DNA of 64,000 bases from Methanosarcinaceae archaeon (GCA_020055655.1 JAIPUR010000012.1:1-64000), one strand, 5' to 3'; positions 36,671 through 44,635 are shown, counted from the first letter of the stretch. The notes: generated from the letters alone by a model not told the origin. Translations and numbers: made by a program.

Positions 36671-36763
36671 CATATAAAAGAAAGTTAGTAGCGGGGGATA
36701 GATTCGAACTATCGGTCTACGGGTTATGAGCCCGTCGGGATCTCCTGGCTACCCCACCCCGCT
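36671..36763. repeat. 93-bp direct repeat, copy 2
   Basis: Second perfect copy of 36496-36588; the DNA flanking both units differs, so the duplication limits are sharp. Confidence 0.95.
36689..36763 (-). tRNA. Initiator tRNA-Met (CAT), copy 2
   Basis: Sequence identical to copy 1, 175 bases away and on the same strand. With 100 bases between them, each could have its own promoter. Two identical initiator genes are unusual for an archaeon, where one is common. Confidence 0.93.
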
Positions 36764-36863
36764 TCAGTTAGCTTGCTTGAGGTACTCCCCTACTACATTA
36801 TCATTGCTGATAAAGGTTGCGGGGTGCAGTGTGCAAAAAGATATATGGCATATCTATATCAAT

Positions 36864-36952
36864 ATACTCAGAGTAAGAGAATTAAATATGACTTTACCTG
36901 GCAAATTTATACTCAGAGTAGGAGAGAATTAAATATGGCTTTACCTGACAAA
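36864..36952 (+). repeat. Tandem duplication of a translation start region
   Basis: Unit 1 (from 36864) and unit 2 (from 36909) both read ATACTCAGAGTA-(GG)AGAGAATTAAATATG followed by (A/G)CTTTACCTG(G/A)CAAATT. They are 45-47 bases apart with a few substitutions and a 2-base insertion in unit 2 (AGGAGAG). Unit 1 encodes the 14-residue minicistron MTLPGKFILRVGEN, ending at TAA 36930-36932 just before ATG 36935 of the PRTase. Confidence 0.85.
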
Positions 36953-37633
36953 TTCAAATGTGTTGTTACAAACTGGGATTACATTTACAATCTTTGCAGA
37001 GACGTTGCTGATGACGTGAAAGCTTCAGGGTATGAACCTGATATGATAATTGCACTTGCCAGAGGTGGCTGGTTTGCAGGCCGTGTATTATGTGATTTTC
37101 TGGGCCTTGATGACCTTACAAGCCTTAAGGTCGAACACTACATTGGAACAGCACTTACAGGTGATGAACCACTTATAAAATATCCACTTGCAGATAAGGC
37201 TGTGGAAGGAAAGAAGGTATTGATCGTTGATGATATTACAGATACCGGTAAAAGCATGGAATACTCAAAAGAGTATGTTTCAAAGCAAAAACCAAAGGAG
37301 ATCCGTACAGCAACTCTTCAGTATCTTGACGCATCTACATTCGATCCCGACTACTGTGGCGAACGCCTCGAGGAATGGGCATGGGTCGTCTTTCCATGGA
37401 ATTTCATGGAAGACATGACAAACCTCATTGCAACTATGATGGCTAAAGAAGAAAGGCCAATGTGGGATGCTACTGATGTTAAACATGGACTCTACATGTA
37501 TCATTCACTGGATTCATTCGCCTTCGAAATAGCACAACCTTGCAGGATCACTGAGGTTATGGATGAAATGCATCGCAGGGGGGCTGTAAATTCCGTGCTT
37601 GAAGATGGAAAGAAGTACTGGAAGCTCGTATAG
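36935..37633 (+). CDS. Purine-type phosphoribosyltransferase
   Basis: A 232-residue PRTase (COG2236/hypoxanthine-guanine-xanthine group) predicted to salvage a purine base with PRPP. The PRPP loop VLIVDDITDTGKSM (about residues 95-108) and ALARGGWFAGR (about 40-50) are diagnostic. The segment EEWAWVVFPW near 150-159 fits the family. The longer upstream frame is not used: AGGAGAG precedes ATG 36935, and the N-terminal MALPDKF matches the duplicated unit. Followed 11 bases later by an MTAP gene, forming a purine-salvage pair. Confidence 0.85.
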   Translation: MALPDKFKCVVTNWDYIYNLCRDVADDVKASGYEPDMIIALARGGWFAGRVLCDFLGLDDLTSLKVEHYIGTALTGDEPLIKYPLADKAVEGKKVLIVDDITDTGKSMEYSKEYVSKQKPKEIRTATLQYLDASTFDPDYCGERLEEWAWVVFPWNFMEDMTNLIATMMAKEERPMWDATDVKHGLYMYHSLDSFAFEIAQPCRITEVMDEMHRRGAVNSVLEDGKKYWKLV

Positions 37634-37644
37634 TGGGAGTATCT

Positions 37645-38502
37645 ATGAACGAAAAAGCTGATATTGCGATAATTGGTGGCAGTGGAGTATATGATGCTAG
37701 TATTCTCGACAACGTGCATGAGGTTGATATTGATACTCCATTTGGTAAACCCTCTGATTCCATCACGATGGGTGAATATGGTGACAGGAATGTATGCTTT
37801 TTGCCACGTCATGGGAAAGGACACCGGATATCGCCCACTGAACTTAATTCAAGAGCAAATATATTCGCATTGAAGAAGCTTGGTGTCAAACGCATTATTG
37901 CAGTATCTGCTGTGGGAAGCCTGAAAGAAGAACTGGCACCACTGGATATTGTTATCCCTGATCAGATATACGACCGTACAAGGTCAAGACCAAGCACCTT
38001 TTTTGAAGATGGTATTGTTGTTCATATGGGATTTGCTGAACCTTTCTGTCCTGAAGCATCAAGCTCGATAGTTGATATTGCAAAGTCAAAAGGCTATAGT
38101 GTCAAGGAAGGCGGAACTTATGTTTGCATGGAAGGTCCGCAGTTCTCAACACGTGCGGAATCCCGGGTTTACAAGTCACTTGGATTTGATATCATAGGCA
38201 TGACCGCTATCCCTGAAGCAAAACTTGCCAGGGAGGCTGAGATCTGCTATTCCATGATAGCCACAGTAACTGATTATGATGTCTGGCACGATGAGGATGT
38301 TAATATCGAAACCGTCATTAAGAATGCAATCAAAAATGAGGCTGCAGTTAAAGATATAATCGTGCATTGTATCGAAAAACTGAGTCTTGAGCAGGGTTGC
38401 ATGTGCAAGGATGCTCTGTGCGGTGCAATAACCACTGCTCATGACATGATTCCTTATGAAAAGAAAAGAATGCTTGACCCTCTCATTGGTAGGCATCTCT
38501 AA
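37645..38502 (+). CDS. 5'-methylthioadenosine/methylthioinosine phosphorylase family
   Basis: Nucleoside phosphorylase of 285 residues. GGSGVYDA (about residues 11-18), FLPRHGKGHRISPTELNSRANI (about 52-73), CMEGPQFSTRAESRVY (about 164-179) and GMTAIPEAKLAREAEI (about 187-202) define the MTAP family. It recycles methylthioadenosine or methylthioinosine, base passing to the adjacent PRTase. A C-terminal cysteine cluster (CMCKDALC) is notable. The start at ATG 37645 follows GTGGGAG; the GTG at 37633 overlaps the PRTase stop and is not favoured. Confidence 0.88.
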   Translation: MNEKADIAIIGGSGVYDASILDNVHEVDIDTPFGKPSDSITMGEYGDRNVCFLPRHGKGHRISPTELNSRANIFALKKLGVKRIIAVSAVGSLKEELAPLDIVIPDQIYDRTRSRPSTFFEDGIVVHMGFAEPFCPEASSSIVDIAKSKGYSVKEGGTYVCMEGPQFSTRAESRVYKSLGFDIIGMTAIPEAKLAREAEICYSMIATVTDYDVWHDEDVNIETVIKNAIKNEAAVKDIIVHCIEKLSLEQGCMCKDALCGAITTAHDMIPYEKKRMLDPLIGRHL

Positions 38503-38598
38503 ATCATATTCTTGCTTGCTGGCCTGGCAACTTCCTACATTTTGCAGGCTATCGCAAGTGTTTTAATATATCATGGTTCTTATTTGATTCGGTGAATT

Positions 38599-39051
38599 AT
38601 GCCTCATAAGTGCACGAGATGTGAATCAATCTTTACCGATGGAGCTTCTGTGATCCTCACAGGCTGCCCGAATTGCGGCTGGAATAAATTCCTTTATGTG
38701 AAGGACGAGGAAGCCGAAAAATCTGAAGAGATGAAATCAGATCCAACTGAAGGGCCAAAAGAGCATGTAATCGACGAAACTTCTGAACATGCTGAAGATT
38801 CAACATCCTCGGAAAATATCATTCGTGAGATCGATGATATTATAGGTGTGGATGCAGAGGAGCAGAGTGTCGCTGAAGAGGAAGGCGAACGTGTGGAGTC
38901 TGTCCGCATACTTGGCCCTGGTTCCTATGAACTAAATCTTGATTCCCTGCTTGACAGAAAGGAAATTGTCATGGCTATAAAAGAGGATGGTGCTTACGCA
39001 CTGCATTTAGGTTCAGTTTTCAATAAGAATGATAAAAAGAAGAAAAAGTGA
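38599..39051 (+). CDS. Zn-ribbon protein of the OapC/ArvC (COG3364) type
   Basis: A 150-residue protein: an N-terminal zinc ribbon (CTRC at residues 5-8 and CPNC at about 23-26), a long acidic linker (about 40-105), and a C-terminal conserved block SVRILGPGSYELNLDSLLDR...GAYALHLGSVF (about 106-140) then a lysine tail. This architecture fits COG3364 archaeal Zn-ribbon proteins, which NCBI groups as OapC/ArvC; in haloarchaea the Arv genes are tied to vesicle formation (family knowledge, assignment moderately sure). Downstream of MTAP by 96 bases, upstream of a DUF1624 membrane protein by 27 bases. No OapA/OapB partner is seen here. Confidence 0.65.
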   Translation: MPHKCTRCESIFTDGASVILTGCPNCGWNKFLYVKDEEAEKSEEMKSDPTEGPKEHVIDETSEHAEDSTSSENIIREIDDIIGVDAEEQSVAEEEGERVESVRILGPGSYELNLDSLLDRKEIVMAIKEDGAYALHLGSVFNKNDKKKKK

Positions 39052-39078
39052 TATGCACTTATTTTTCTGGTTTGAACA

Positions 39079-39822
39079 ATGAGCAAGATCTCGAAAAACC
39101 GATTCTTTGAAGTTGATGCTTTTCGTGGTATAGCCATTCTTATGATGGTTATTTATCATTTCTTTTTTGACCTTGATTTTCTCGGCATCCATGAATATGA
39201 TATGCATTCCGGTATCCTTCTGATAATCGGACGCATTGCAGCAATTTTGTTCATATTTCTTGTGGGCGTTTCACTTACACTCAGTTATTCTCGCACGTTA
39301 CACTTGTATGGTACAGAAAAACAGTTCTCTCATTTTCTCAAAAGAGGCGCAGAGATATTTGCATGGGGTCTTCTGATAACCCTAATAACTGCAACACTGC
39401 TGGAAAAAGGCACAATTTATTTCGGGATCCTTCACCTTATTGGAGTTTCCATTGTACTGGCATATCCTTTTCTGAAATATCGGGCCGAGGCTTTCGCCAC
39501 AGGTTTCATCGTACTACTTCTTGGTATGGCCGTAGCTGAAATAGTGATCGAATCTCCCTTGCTTCTATGGCTTGGGATTATGCCACACGGTTTCTACTCA
39601 CTGGACTACTTCCCGCTTATCCCCTGGTTCGGAGTCGTACTTCTGGGCATCTTCACAGGCAATAGTCTCTACATAGATTATCAAAGGCAGTTTCGCATCT
39701 GTGATTGCAGCGAGAATTTATTTGTGAAGGTTTTTGGGTATCTGGGAAAAAGGTCTTTGTTGATTTATTTGCTGCATCAGCCGGTGATTGTTGGGGTATT
39801 ATTTTTGTATTCAATAATTTGA
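39079..39822 (+). CDS. DUF1624/HGSNAT-like membrane protein
   Basis: A 247-residue polytopic protein with about seven hydrophobic segments. The start RFFEVDAFRGIAILMMVIYHF (about residues 8-28), with the conserved DAFRG and YHF, marks the DUF1624/heparan glucosaminide acetyltransferase-like group (COG3503), membrane acyltransferase relatives. Further family-like parts are FGILHLIGVSIVLAYP near 115-130 and YLGKRSLLIYLLHQPV near 222-237. Donor and acceptor unknown. 27 bases after the Zn-ribbon gene. Confidence 0.78.
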   Translation: MSKISKNRFFEVDAFRGIAILMMVIYHFFFDLDFLGIHEYDMHSGILLIIGRIAAILFIFLVGVSLTLSYSRTLHLYGTEKQFSHFLKRGAEIFAWGLLITLITATLLEKGTIYFGILHLIGVSIVLAYPFLKYRAEAFATGFIVLLLGMAVAEIVIESPLLLWLGIMPHGFYSLDYFPLIPWFGVVLLGIFTGNSLYIDYQRQFRICDCSENLFVKVFGYLGKRSLLIYLLHQPVIVGVLFLYSII

Positions 39823-39861
39823 TTTTTCAATCAATTTATTGAATATGTGGACACATCATTT

Positions 39862-40713
39862 TCACTTAACAAAAGTCCCATTCTTGTATTCGTCAAAAGC
39901 CTGCTGCAATTCTTCCTGACTGTTCATGACAATGGGTCCATACCATGCAACTGGTTCTCCAATGGGTTTGCCGGTTATGAGCAGAAATCTCATGCCCTCA
40001 TCTCCTGCGGTGATCGATATCTGTTCGCCCTCATCGAACTGTATCAGATTCTCTTTTTTTGTGGACGAGCTGATTTCAGGATCAAAGAATCCGTCACCTT
40101 TTATCGCATAGGCAAGTACCGTATATCCTGATTCAGTGGGGTAATCAAAAGTTTGCTTTGCGGGAATTGTAATGTCCAGATATTCGGGCTTTGTGACTAT
40201 GTCCTGCACAGGTCCCTGTACTCCATCAATCTCTCCGCATATTATCTTGATATGGGTGCCGTTATCTGTAATGACTTCGGGGATGTCGGCACTTTTCACT
40301 TCCCTGTAGCGTGGTTCCATCATCTTGTGGGATGCTGGCAGGTTTGCCCATAGCTGGAAACCCCAGAGATTTCTGTTCTTATCTCCCTTTGGCATTTCCT
40401 GGTGAATTATTCCGCTTCCTGCGGTCATCCATTGTATGTCGCCTAAATTGATGGTGCCTTTATTTCCCATGCTATCTCCATGTTCAACATTGCCCTGGAT
40501 TACATAGGTGATTGTTTCTATTCCTCTATGTGGATGCCAGGGAAATCCCATGATGTAATCCTTCGGATCGTCCGAGTGGAAATCATCCAGCAGTAAAAAA
40601 GGATCAAGCTGTGGTGCATGGTGGGATCCGAAGGCCCTCTTCAGGTGAACTCCGGCTCCTTCAATGGTCGGCACGCTTTTGAGTATCTTTTTGATTTTCC
40701 TGACTTTGGCCAT
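39862..40713 (-). CDS. Pirin-family protein
   Basis: Bicupin of 283 residues. The metal-binding motif FPWHPHRGIETITYV (about residues 53-67) and GSGIIHQEMP (about 96-105, His and Glu) are intact, so iron binding is likely. Pirins include quercetin dioxygenases and redox-sensing regulators; the role here is unknown. The start at ATG 40713 has GGGGAGAAAT just before it. It is the third gene of a likely operon with two ferritin-like genes, which suggests a link to iron or oxidative stress. Confidence 0.9.
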   Translation of the reverse strand: MAKVRKIKKILKSVPTIEGAGVHLKRAFGSHHAPQLDPFLLLDDFHSDDPKDYIMGFPWHPHRGIETITYVIQGNVEHGDSMGNKGTINLGDIQWMTAGSGIIHQEMPKGDKNRNLWGFQLWANLPASHKMMEPRYREVKSADIPEVITDNGTHIKIICGEIDGVQGPVQDIVTKPEYLDITIPAKQTFDYPTESGYTVLAYAIKGDGFFDPEISSSTKKENLIQFDEGEQISITAGDEGMRFLLITGKPIGEPVAWYGPIVMNSQEELQQAFDEYKNGTFVK

Positions 40714-40752
40714 ATTTCTCCCCAATATGACACTGCCAGCAAGCATATTAGT

Positions 40753-41046
40753 TTATTTGCTGTCTTCTGTCAGGCACTCTCTTACGAAAGAATATTCTCC
40801 CATACAGTCAAGGAATACTGGGTCCACTTCCATCAATACTGTCTGGAACATAAGTACATGGATCATTTCCTCTCTTGCAACATCAAGGAGCATGGTTTTC
40901 ATATCTTCATCATCTGTGAGGTTTGCCATCTGCTCATAGAAACTGATCGCATCAAGCTCAGCGATCATTGCTAATCTCATGACTTCCTTGTCGATATCCT
41001 CTTTACTTACACTTGAAAGGTCAATAGGTAGTTCTGATAGCATCAT
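40753..41046 (-). CDS. Ferritin-like protein A (encapsulated-ferritin/rubrerythrin type)
   Basis: A 97-residue two-helix protein. The sequence KEVMRLAMIAELDAISFYEQ (about residues 20-39) and LDVAREEMIHVLMFQTVL (about 54-71) carries the Glu, Glu and His pattern of encapsulated-ferritin-like domains, where two chains make one di-iron site. It closely resembles the ferritin-like segment fused to encapsulin shells in Pyrococcus, but stands alone. The C-terminus (DCMGEYSFVRECL) differs from its neighbour. Starts at ATGATG with GAGGTGAA upstream, 11 bases after copy B. Confidence 0.8.
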   Translation of the reverse strand: MMLSELPIDLSSVSKEDIDKEVMRLAMIAELDAISFYEQMANLTDDEDMKTMLLDVAREEMIHVLMFQTVLMEVDPVFLDCMGEYSFVRECLTEDSK

Positions 41047-41057
41047 TTCACCTCTGC

Positions 41058-41342
41058 TTATCTGCCAAGTTCTTCATCGACTTCTTTTTTGCCAGCTTCG
41101 AGCTCTTCCACTTGTTCCTGGTCATGCTCGAGAAGGAGGGTCTGGAATTCTCCTACATGGGTCTTTTCTTCCTTCGCAACATCGAGCAGAACTCTTTTGA
41201 CCTCTTCGCTCTCAGCTAACTCTGCCATCTGTTCATAGAGACTTACAGCATCAAGCTCTGCAATTATGGCTGCTCTGAGAATTTCCTTGTTTATGTATTT
41301 CTTGTTAACTTTGCTAAGGTCAATAGGTATTTTTGATAACAT
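41058..41342 (-). CDS. Ferritin-like protein B (encapsulated-ferritin/rubrerythrin type)
   Basis: A 94-residue paralogue of the next gene, about half identical. IAELDAVSLYEQMAELAE (about residues 27-44) and LLDVAKEEKTHVGEFQTLL (about 52-70) hold the di-iron-type residues. The tail HDQEQVEELEAGKKEVDEELG is close to the corresponding linker in encapsulin fusions. AAAGGAG lies upstream of ATG 41342. First gene of the ferritin-ferritin-pirin set; a TATA-like ATATATAAAT lies near 41430-41440 on the minus strand. Confidence 0.82.
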   Translation of the reverse strand: MLSKIPIDLSKVNKKYINKEILRAAIIAELDAVSLYEQMAELAESEEVKRVLLDVAKEEKTHVGEFQTLLLEHDQEQVEELEAGKKEVDEELGR

Positions 41343-41513
41343 GTTGAAACTCCTTTCATTGATTATTTGTTGTTAAGCACTCAGGCATTATTGCTGACTG
41401 ACTAAACTCCCTCTTATAATCTGTGATTGGGATATTTATATATTCTGCAAAAATCAATAATGTGGCGAATGCAGATTCTGAATAAAAATGCCTATTATCA
41501 GTTGAAAATCAAT

Positions 41514-41557
41514 ATTAAAAAATAAGTAAAAAAGAAAAAGTAAGTTTTCACTTACTT
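41514..41557 (-). terminator. Terminator of PEF-CTERM gene
   Basis: Directly after the stop on the minus strand, AAGTAAG/CTTACTT (41538-41544 with 41551-41557) forms a 7-bp stem, followed by a T-rich run. Confidence 0.65.
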
Positions 41558-41558
41558 A

Positions 41559-42611
41559 TTACTCGTTCTTTCTTCTCTGGATTATCAAAGCAATACCAAG
41601 AATTGCAGCCATTGGCAAAACAATGGTTGGGAATTCAGGTATTTCTCCATTTGGTGCACATTCGTCTACTATCTTTACGAATTCAACTTGGGTGAATGGG
41701 CTCTTTGCACCATGTGCGTCAACAGCTGTGACCTGTACCATCCAGATGTCGTCTACTTCTGTATCTGTTGCAGGTACGCTGCTTCCGGTGTGCTCTCCAC
41801 GTCCGGCAAAGTCGTCATCAAGGAATCCACCGGTACCAACATCTACGAACCATCTGTATTCGTAGGAAACTGCATCGCCGTTTGGATCTGCGGGGTTAGG
41901 TCCTGTGATAGCTACTGAAAGGGCATCATCGTCAGCAACACAGTCAGCAGGTCTCTTTGCAACTTCTGGTTGGAACGGTGCCTGGTTTGACCCGTCAAGG
42001 GAGTAGTTTACAACAAGTTTACTGTAATCGAGCTCAGTTGCCCAAGTTCGGGATGTCGCAAACATGTCGATATCTATGAACATTTCCAGATTGCAGTCAT
42101 CTAGGAGGTTTGCAGTATTCACATCAAATGTTGTAAGTGACCATGTACCCCCTGTTCCCTGAAGGTAAACCGGGTTCATGTCGATTCCATCTGCAGTGAT
42201 ATGATCGTACTCTCCATTAAGTCCACGTTCTGGCTCTGCATCAACATCCCATGCTCTGATCTCAATTTGTACTGAGTTGATAGTCAAATTTGGATTAGTA
42301 CATACTGCTGCATCAAATGTATGGTTCCATCCATAGTCCTGATCGTACCAGCTGTATATTCCAAATCCACCACCATTTACAGGTGCCATGTATTGAGGTG
42401 CATCGCTGTTCTCATCAATTATCTGTGTGTATGTGAATGTTCCATCTCCATTGTCAACAATTGTTTCAGTTGAGGCAGCAGCCAAACTGAAAGAAGTTGT
42501 CTTTATGGCTGCTTCTGGGCCGGCTGAATTGAGATCATTTGTCTCGTATGCAGCAGCTGTTCCCATAAATAGGGATACAACTAGTAGCAAAGTCATTATT
42601 TTCCTTATCAT
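41559..42611 (-). CDS. Secreted surface protein with PEF-CTERM sorting signal
   Basis: A 350-residue exported protein. Signal peptide about residues 1-21 (MIRKIMTLLLVVSLFMGTAAA). The body is acidic and rich in Asp, Asn, Thr and Gly, with a beta-type look; residues about 205-310 resemble an Ig/PKD-like fold. The C-terminus is a tripartite sorting signal: GEIPEFPT motif, hydrophobic helix and QRRKNE, the PEF-CTERM signature processed by an archaeosortase. The sorting enzyme is not in the window. GGTGGTAT precedes ATG 42611. A palindrome covers the predicted promoter start. Confidence 0.88.
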   Translation of the reverse strand: MIRKIMTLLLVVSLFMGTAAAYETNDLNSAGPEAAIKTTSFSLAAASTETIVDNGDGTFTYTQIIDENSDAPQYMAPVNGGGFGIYSWYDQDYGWNHTFDAAVCTNPNLTINSVQIEIRAWDVDAEPERGLNGEYDHITADGIDMNPVYLQGTGGTWSLTTFDVNTANLLDDCNLEMFIDIDMFATSRTWATELDYSKLVVNYSLDGSNQAPFQPEVAKRPADCVADDDALSVAITGPNPADPNGDAVSYEYRWFVDVGTGGFLDDDFAGRGEHTGSSVPATDTEVDDIWMVQVTAVDAHGAKSPFTQVEFVKIVDECAPNGEIPEFPTIVLPMAAILGIALIIQRRKNE

Positions 42612-42638
42612 TTCTATACCACCATATTATTTTTAAAG

Positions 42639-42657
42639 TCCGAATCTTAAATTCGGA
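42639..42657. promoter_or_regulatory. Palindromic operator candidate of the PEF-CTERM gene
   Basis: TCCGAAT-CTTAA-ATTCGGA is a perfect 7-bp inverted repeat. On the minus strand the TATA-like TTATTAATAT (about 42661-42670) lies just upstream, placing the palindrome between TATA box and predicted start. Confidence 0.45.
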
Positions 42658-42807
42658 GAAATATTAATAAGTAATTAAAATTGAGTTCTATTCCTTCTTA
42701 TACTTTGCTAACAACAAGCGAATGATTTTATCATAGTTATGATGATATGGCGATTACTATAGAATTATTTAGTATTGTATGGTGTGCATATTAGCACTTA
42801 ACTCCGT

Positions 42808-43905
42808 TTACTGTCCCTCACAAAAATCACTAAGCAATGTTTGACGCTCATCTATCTTTTCAAGCTTAGTGACACCTACTCCGATCAATCTGAACTTACC
42901 GGTTCCTATAAATTCATTCATAAGCTCCGATGATGCTTTTTTGATGGATTTTATGTCTGTTGTGGCGGCCGAAAGTGTCTTTGCTCTGGTATATGTTCTG
43001 AAGTCACTGTACCGTACCTTAATAGTTACTGTCCTGAAACGGAATTTCTTTTTGAAAAGGGATGAGTGTACTTTCTCGGCAAGTTGAAGCATACTTTTCT
43101 GAATATCACTTAGGTCTGAAACATCTTTATCAAATGTATCTTCTGTGCTGATAGATTTTACTTCATCGCGTTCCTTTACCTCTCGTCTATCTATTCCATT
43201 TGCAAGTTGATGCATTACCAATCCTGATTTGCCAAAGCGTGCAATGAGTAATTGTACATCTGTCGTAGCAAGTTGTCCCACATTTTCCAGTCCCATATCT
43301 TTTAGGATGGGTTGTGTTTTCTTTCCGATGCCCGGGATATTTGAAATAGGAAGTGGGAACAGGAATCTCTCAATTTCATCCGGTCTTACGACTGTAAGTC
43401 CATTTGGTTTATTGAAATCAGAGGCGATCTTTGCTATGACTTTATTAGGCGCAACACCTATGGAACAGGTTATTCCATGTTTTCTGGCAACTTCCTCTTT
43501 TATTTTTTCAGCCAGCAGAATGGCAGACTCGTAATCATCAATACTGTCTGCGATGTCGAGATATGCTTCATCCACGCTTACTTGCTGAAATTTGTCTGCA
43601 AAGATGCGGATAAATTGCATTATCCTTTCTGAGCTTTCTTTATAAAGCTTCATATTCACAGGAAGGTATACTGCATCTGGACAAAGTCTGTAAGCCTTTG
43701 ATATTGGCATACCGGAATGTATCCCAAATTCTCTTGCTTCGTATGAGCATGTGCTCACAACACCTCTTCCAGCCCCCTCCTTTATGTCTGAACCTACAAC
43801 TACCGGTAAACCCTTTAATTCCGGTCTATCTCTCACTTCTACGGAGGAATAAAAACTGTCCATATCCACATGTAGTGTGATCCTGTGTTGTTTTGTTTCT
43901 CTCAT
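42808..43905 (-). CDS. dinB: DNA polymerase IV (Y family)
   Basis: Lesion-bypass polymerase of 365 residues. Catalytic HVDMDSFYSSVE (about residues 12-23), EAREFGIHSGMP (about 56-67) and the VSVDEAYLDI active site (about 109-118) are intact; helix-hairpin-helix PISNIPGIGKKT (about 190-201); little-finger domain from about 240. The C-terminus ends QTLLSDFCEGQ, a PCNA-interacting (PIP-like) motif. Monocistronic; the 100-base upstream gap contains an imperfect inverted repeat (CTGAAATAGC/GCTATTCAG). Confidence 0.95.
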   Translation of the reverse strand: MRETKQHRITLHVDMDSFYSSVEVRDRPELKGLPVVVGSDIKEGAGRGVVSTCSYEAREFGIHSGMPISKAYRLCPDAVYLPVNMKLYKESSERIMQFIRIFADKFQQVSVDEAYLDIADSIDDYESAILLAEKIKEEVARKHGITCSIGVAPNKVIAKIASDFNKPNGLTVVRPDEIERFLFPLPISNIPGIGKKTQPILKDMGLENVGQLATTDVQLLIARFGKSGLVMHQLANGIDRREVKERDEVKSISTEDTFDKDVSDLSDIQKSMLQLAEKVHSSLFKKKFRFRTVTIKVRYSDFRTYTRAKTLSAATTDIKSIKKASSELMNEFIGTGKFRLIGVGVTKLEKIDERQTLLSDFCEGQ

Positions 43906-44008
43906 TTTCCAGTTTTATGTTGTCAGTATTTCATAAAAGAATAATTGCTTCAAATCAACAACCTGAAATAGCATTAAGGATGTATTTGCGCTATTCAGGT
44001 GCAATTAA

Positions 44009-44299
44009 ATGTATATCTATATAGCAATGCTGGCTTATGTTGTTGTCCTTTTTCTTACTTTGCGCGACATTCGTATATTCAGGCGTACACGTTTGATGTC
44101 TTACCGTAAGGGTGCAATAAAAGGTCTTCTTGCATCAACAGTTGTCCTTTTTGGCGTGCTTATGACCGCATCAAATCCTGAATTTGGATTGCTTGTGGTC
44201 TTTATTGGGATCTATATTAACAAGAAAGGATTTGATAGAGAGAAGGTTTTTATAAATGCTGGTACAGTTGACCGTCTCCTTGGTAAAACTGATATCTAA
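44009..44299 (+). CDS. Small membrane protein
   Basis: A 96-residue protein with hydrophobic segments at about 2-18, 38-54 and 58-71, basic between helices ([11 protein letters not shown]), and a hydrophilic tail. CAGGTGC lies upstream of ATG 44009. I do not recognise a domain. It lies upstream of the rps17e-dapA-dapB cluster on the same strand, 122 bases away. Confidence 0.6.
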   Translation: MYIYIAMLAYVVVLFLTLRDIRIFRRTRLMSYRKGAIKGLLASTVVLFGVLMTASNPEFGLLVVFIGIYINKKGFDREKVFINAGTVDRLLGKTDI

Positions 44300-44421
44300 C
44301 CACAGTATTTGTCTTGTTATTGCAATCCAAAAGGTATAAATGTAAGAGTATTTATTATAAGGCGATACTATTTAGCGATTATTCAATTACACAATTACAT
44401 CATATTAATGGAGAATTAGAT

Positions 44422-44616
44422 ATGGGAAATATTAGACATAGTAACATTAAGAGAATTACACTTCGCTTAATTGAAAACTACGGTGACAAATTAACTACAG
44501 ATTTCGATGCAAACAAGCCTCTTGTAGCAAAGTACACTACAATTGAGAGCAAAGTAATAAGAAATCGTGTAGCTGGCTACGTAACAAGAAAAATGACCCA
44601 CAAGCCAATAGAGTAA
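44422..44616 (+). CDS. rps17e: Ribosomal protein S17e
   Basis: A 64-residue basic protein of the small subunit found in archaea and eukaryotes. [18 protein letters not shown], then FDANKPLV and [13 protein letters not shown], are typical. The longer frame from 44314 is not coding: GGAGAATTAG sits directly before ATG 44422. First gene of a cluster with dapA and dapB, 19 bases ahead of dapA. Confidence 0.93.
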   Translation: MGNIRHSNIKRITLRLIENYGDKLTTDFDANKPLVAKYTTIESKVIRNRVAGYVTRKMTHKPIE

Positions 44617-44635
44617 TCTTTTGGGAGCTGGTTCT

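Noticed and set aside
36514-36763. Tandem repeats as a CRISPR-like array
   Set aside because: Only two units, and each is a full initiator tRNA gene.
36773-36934. 54-codon N-terminal extension of the phosphoribosyltransferase
   Set aside because: It runs through the first duplicated unit and lacks a start signal; AGGAGAG before ATG 36935 decides the start.
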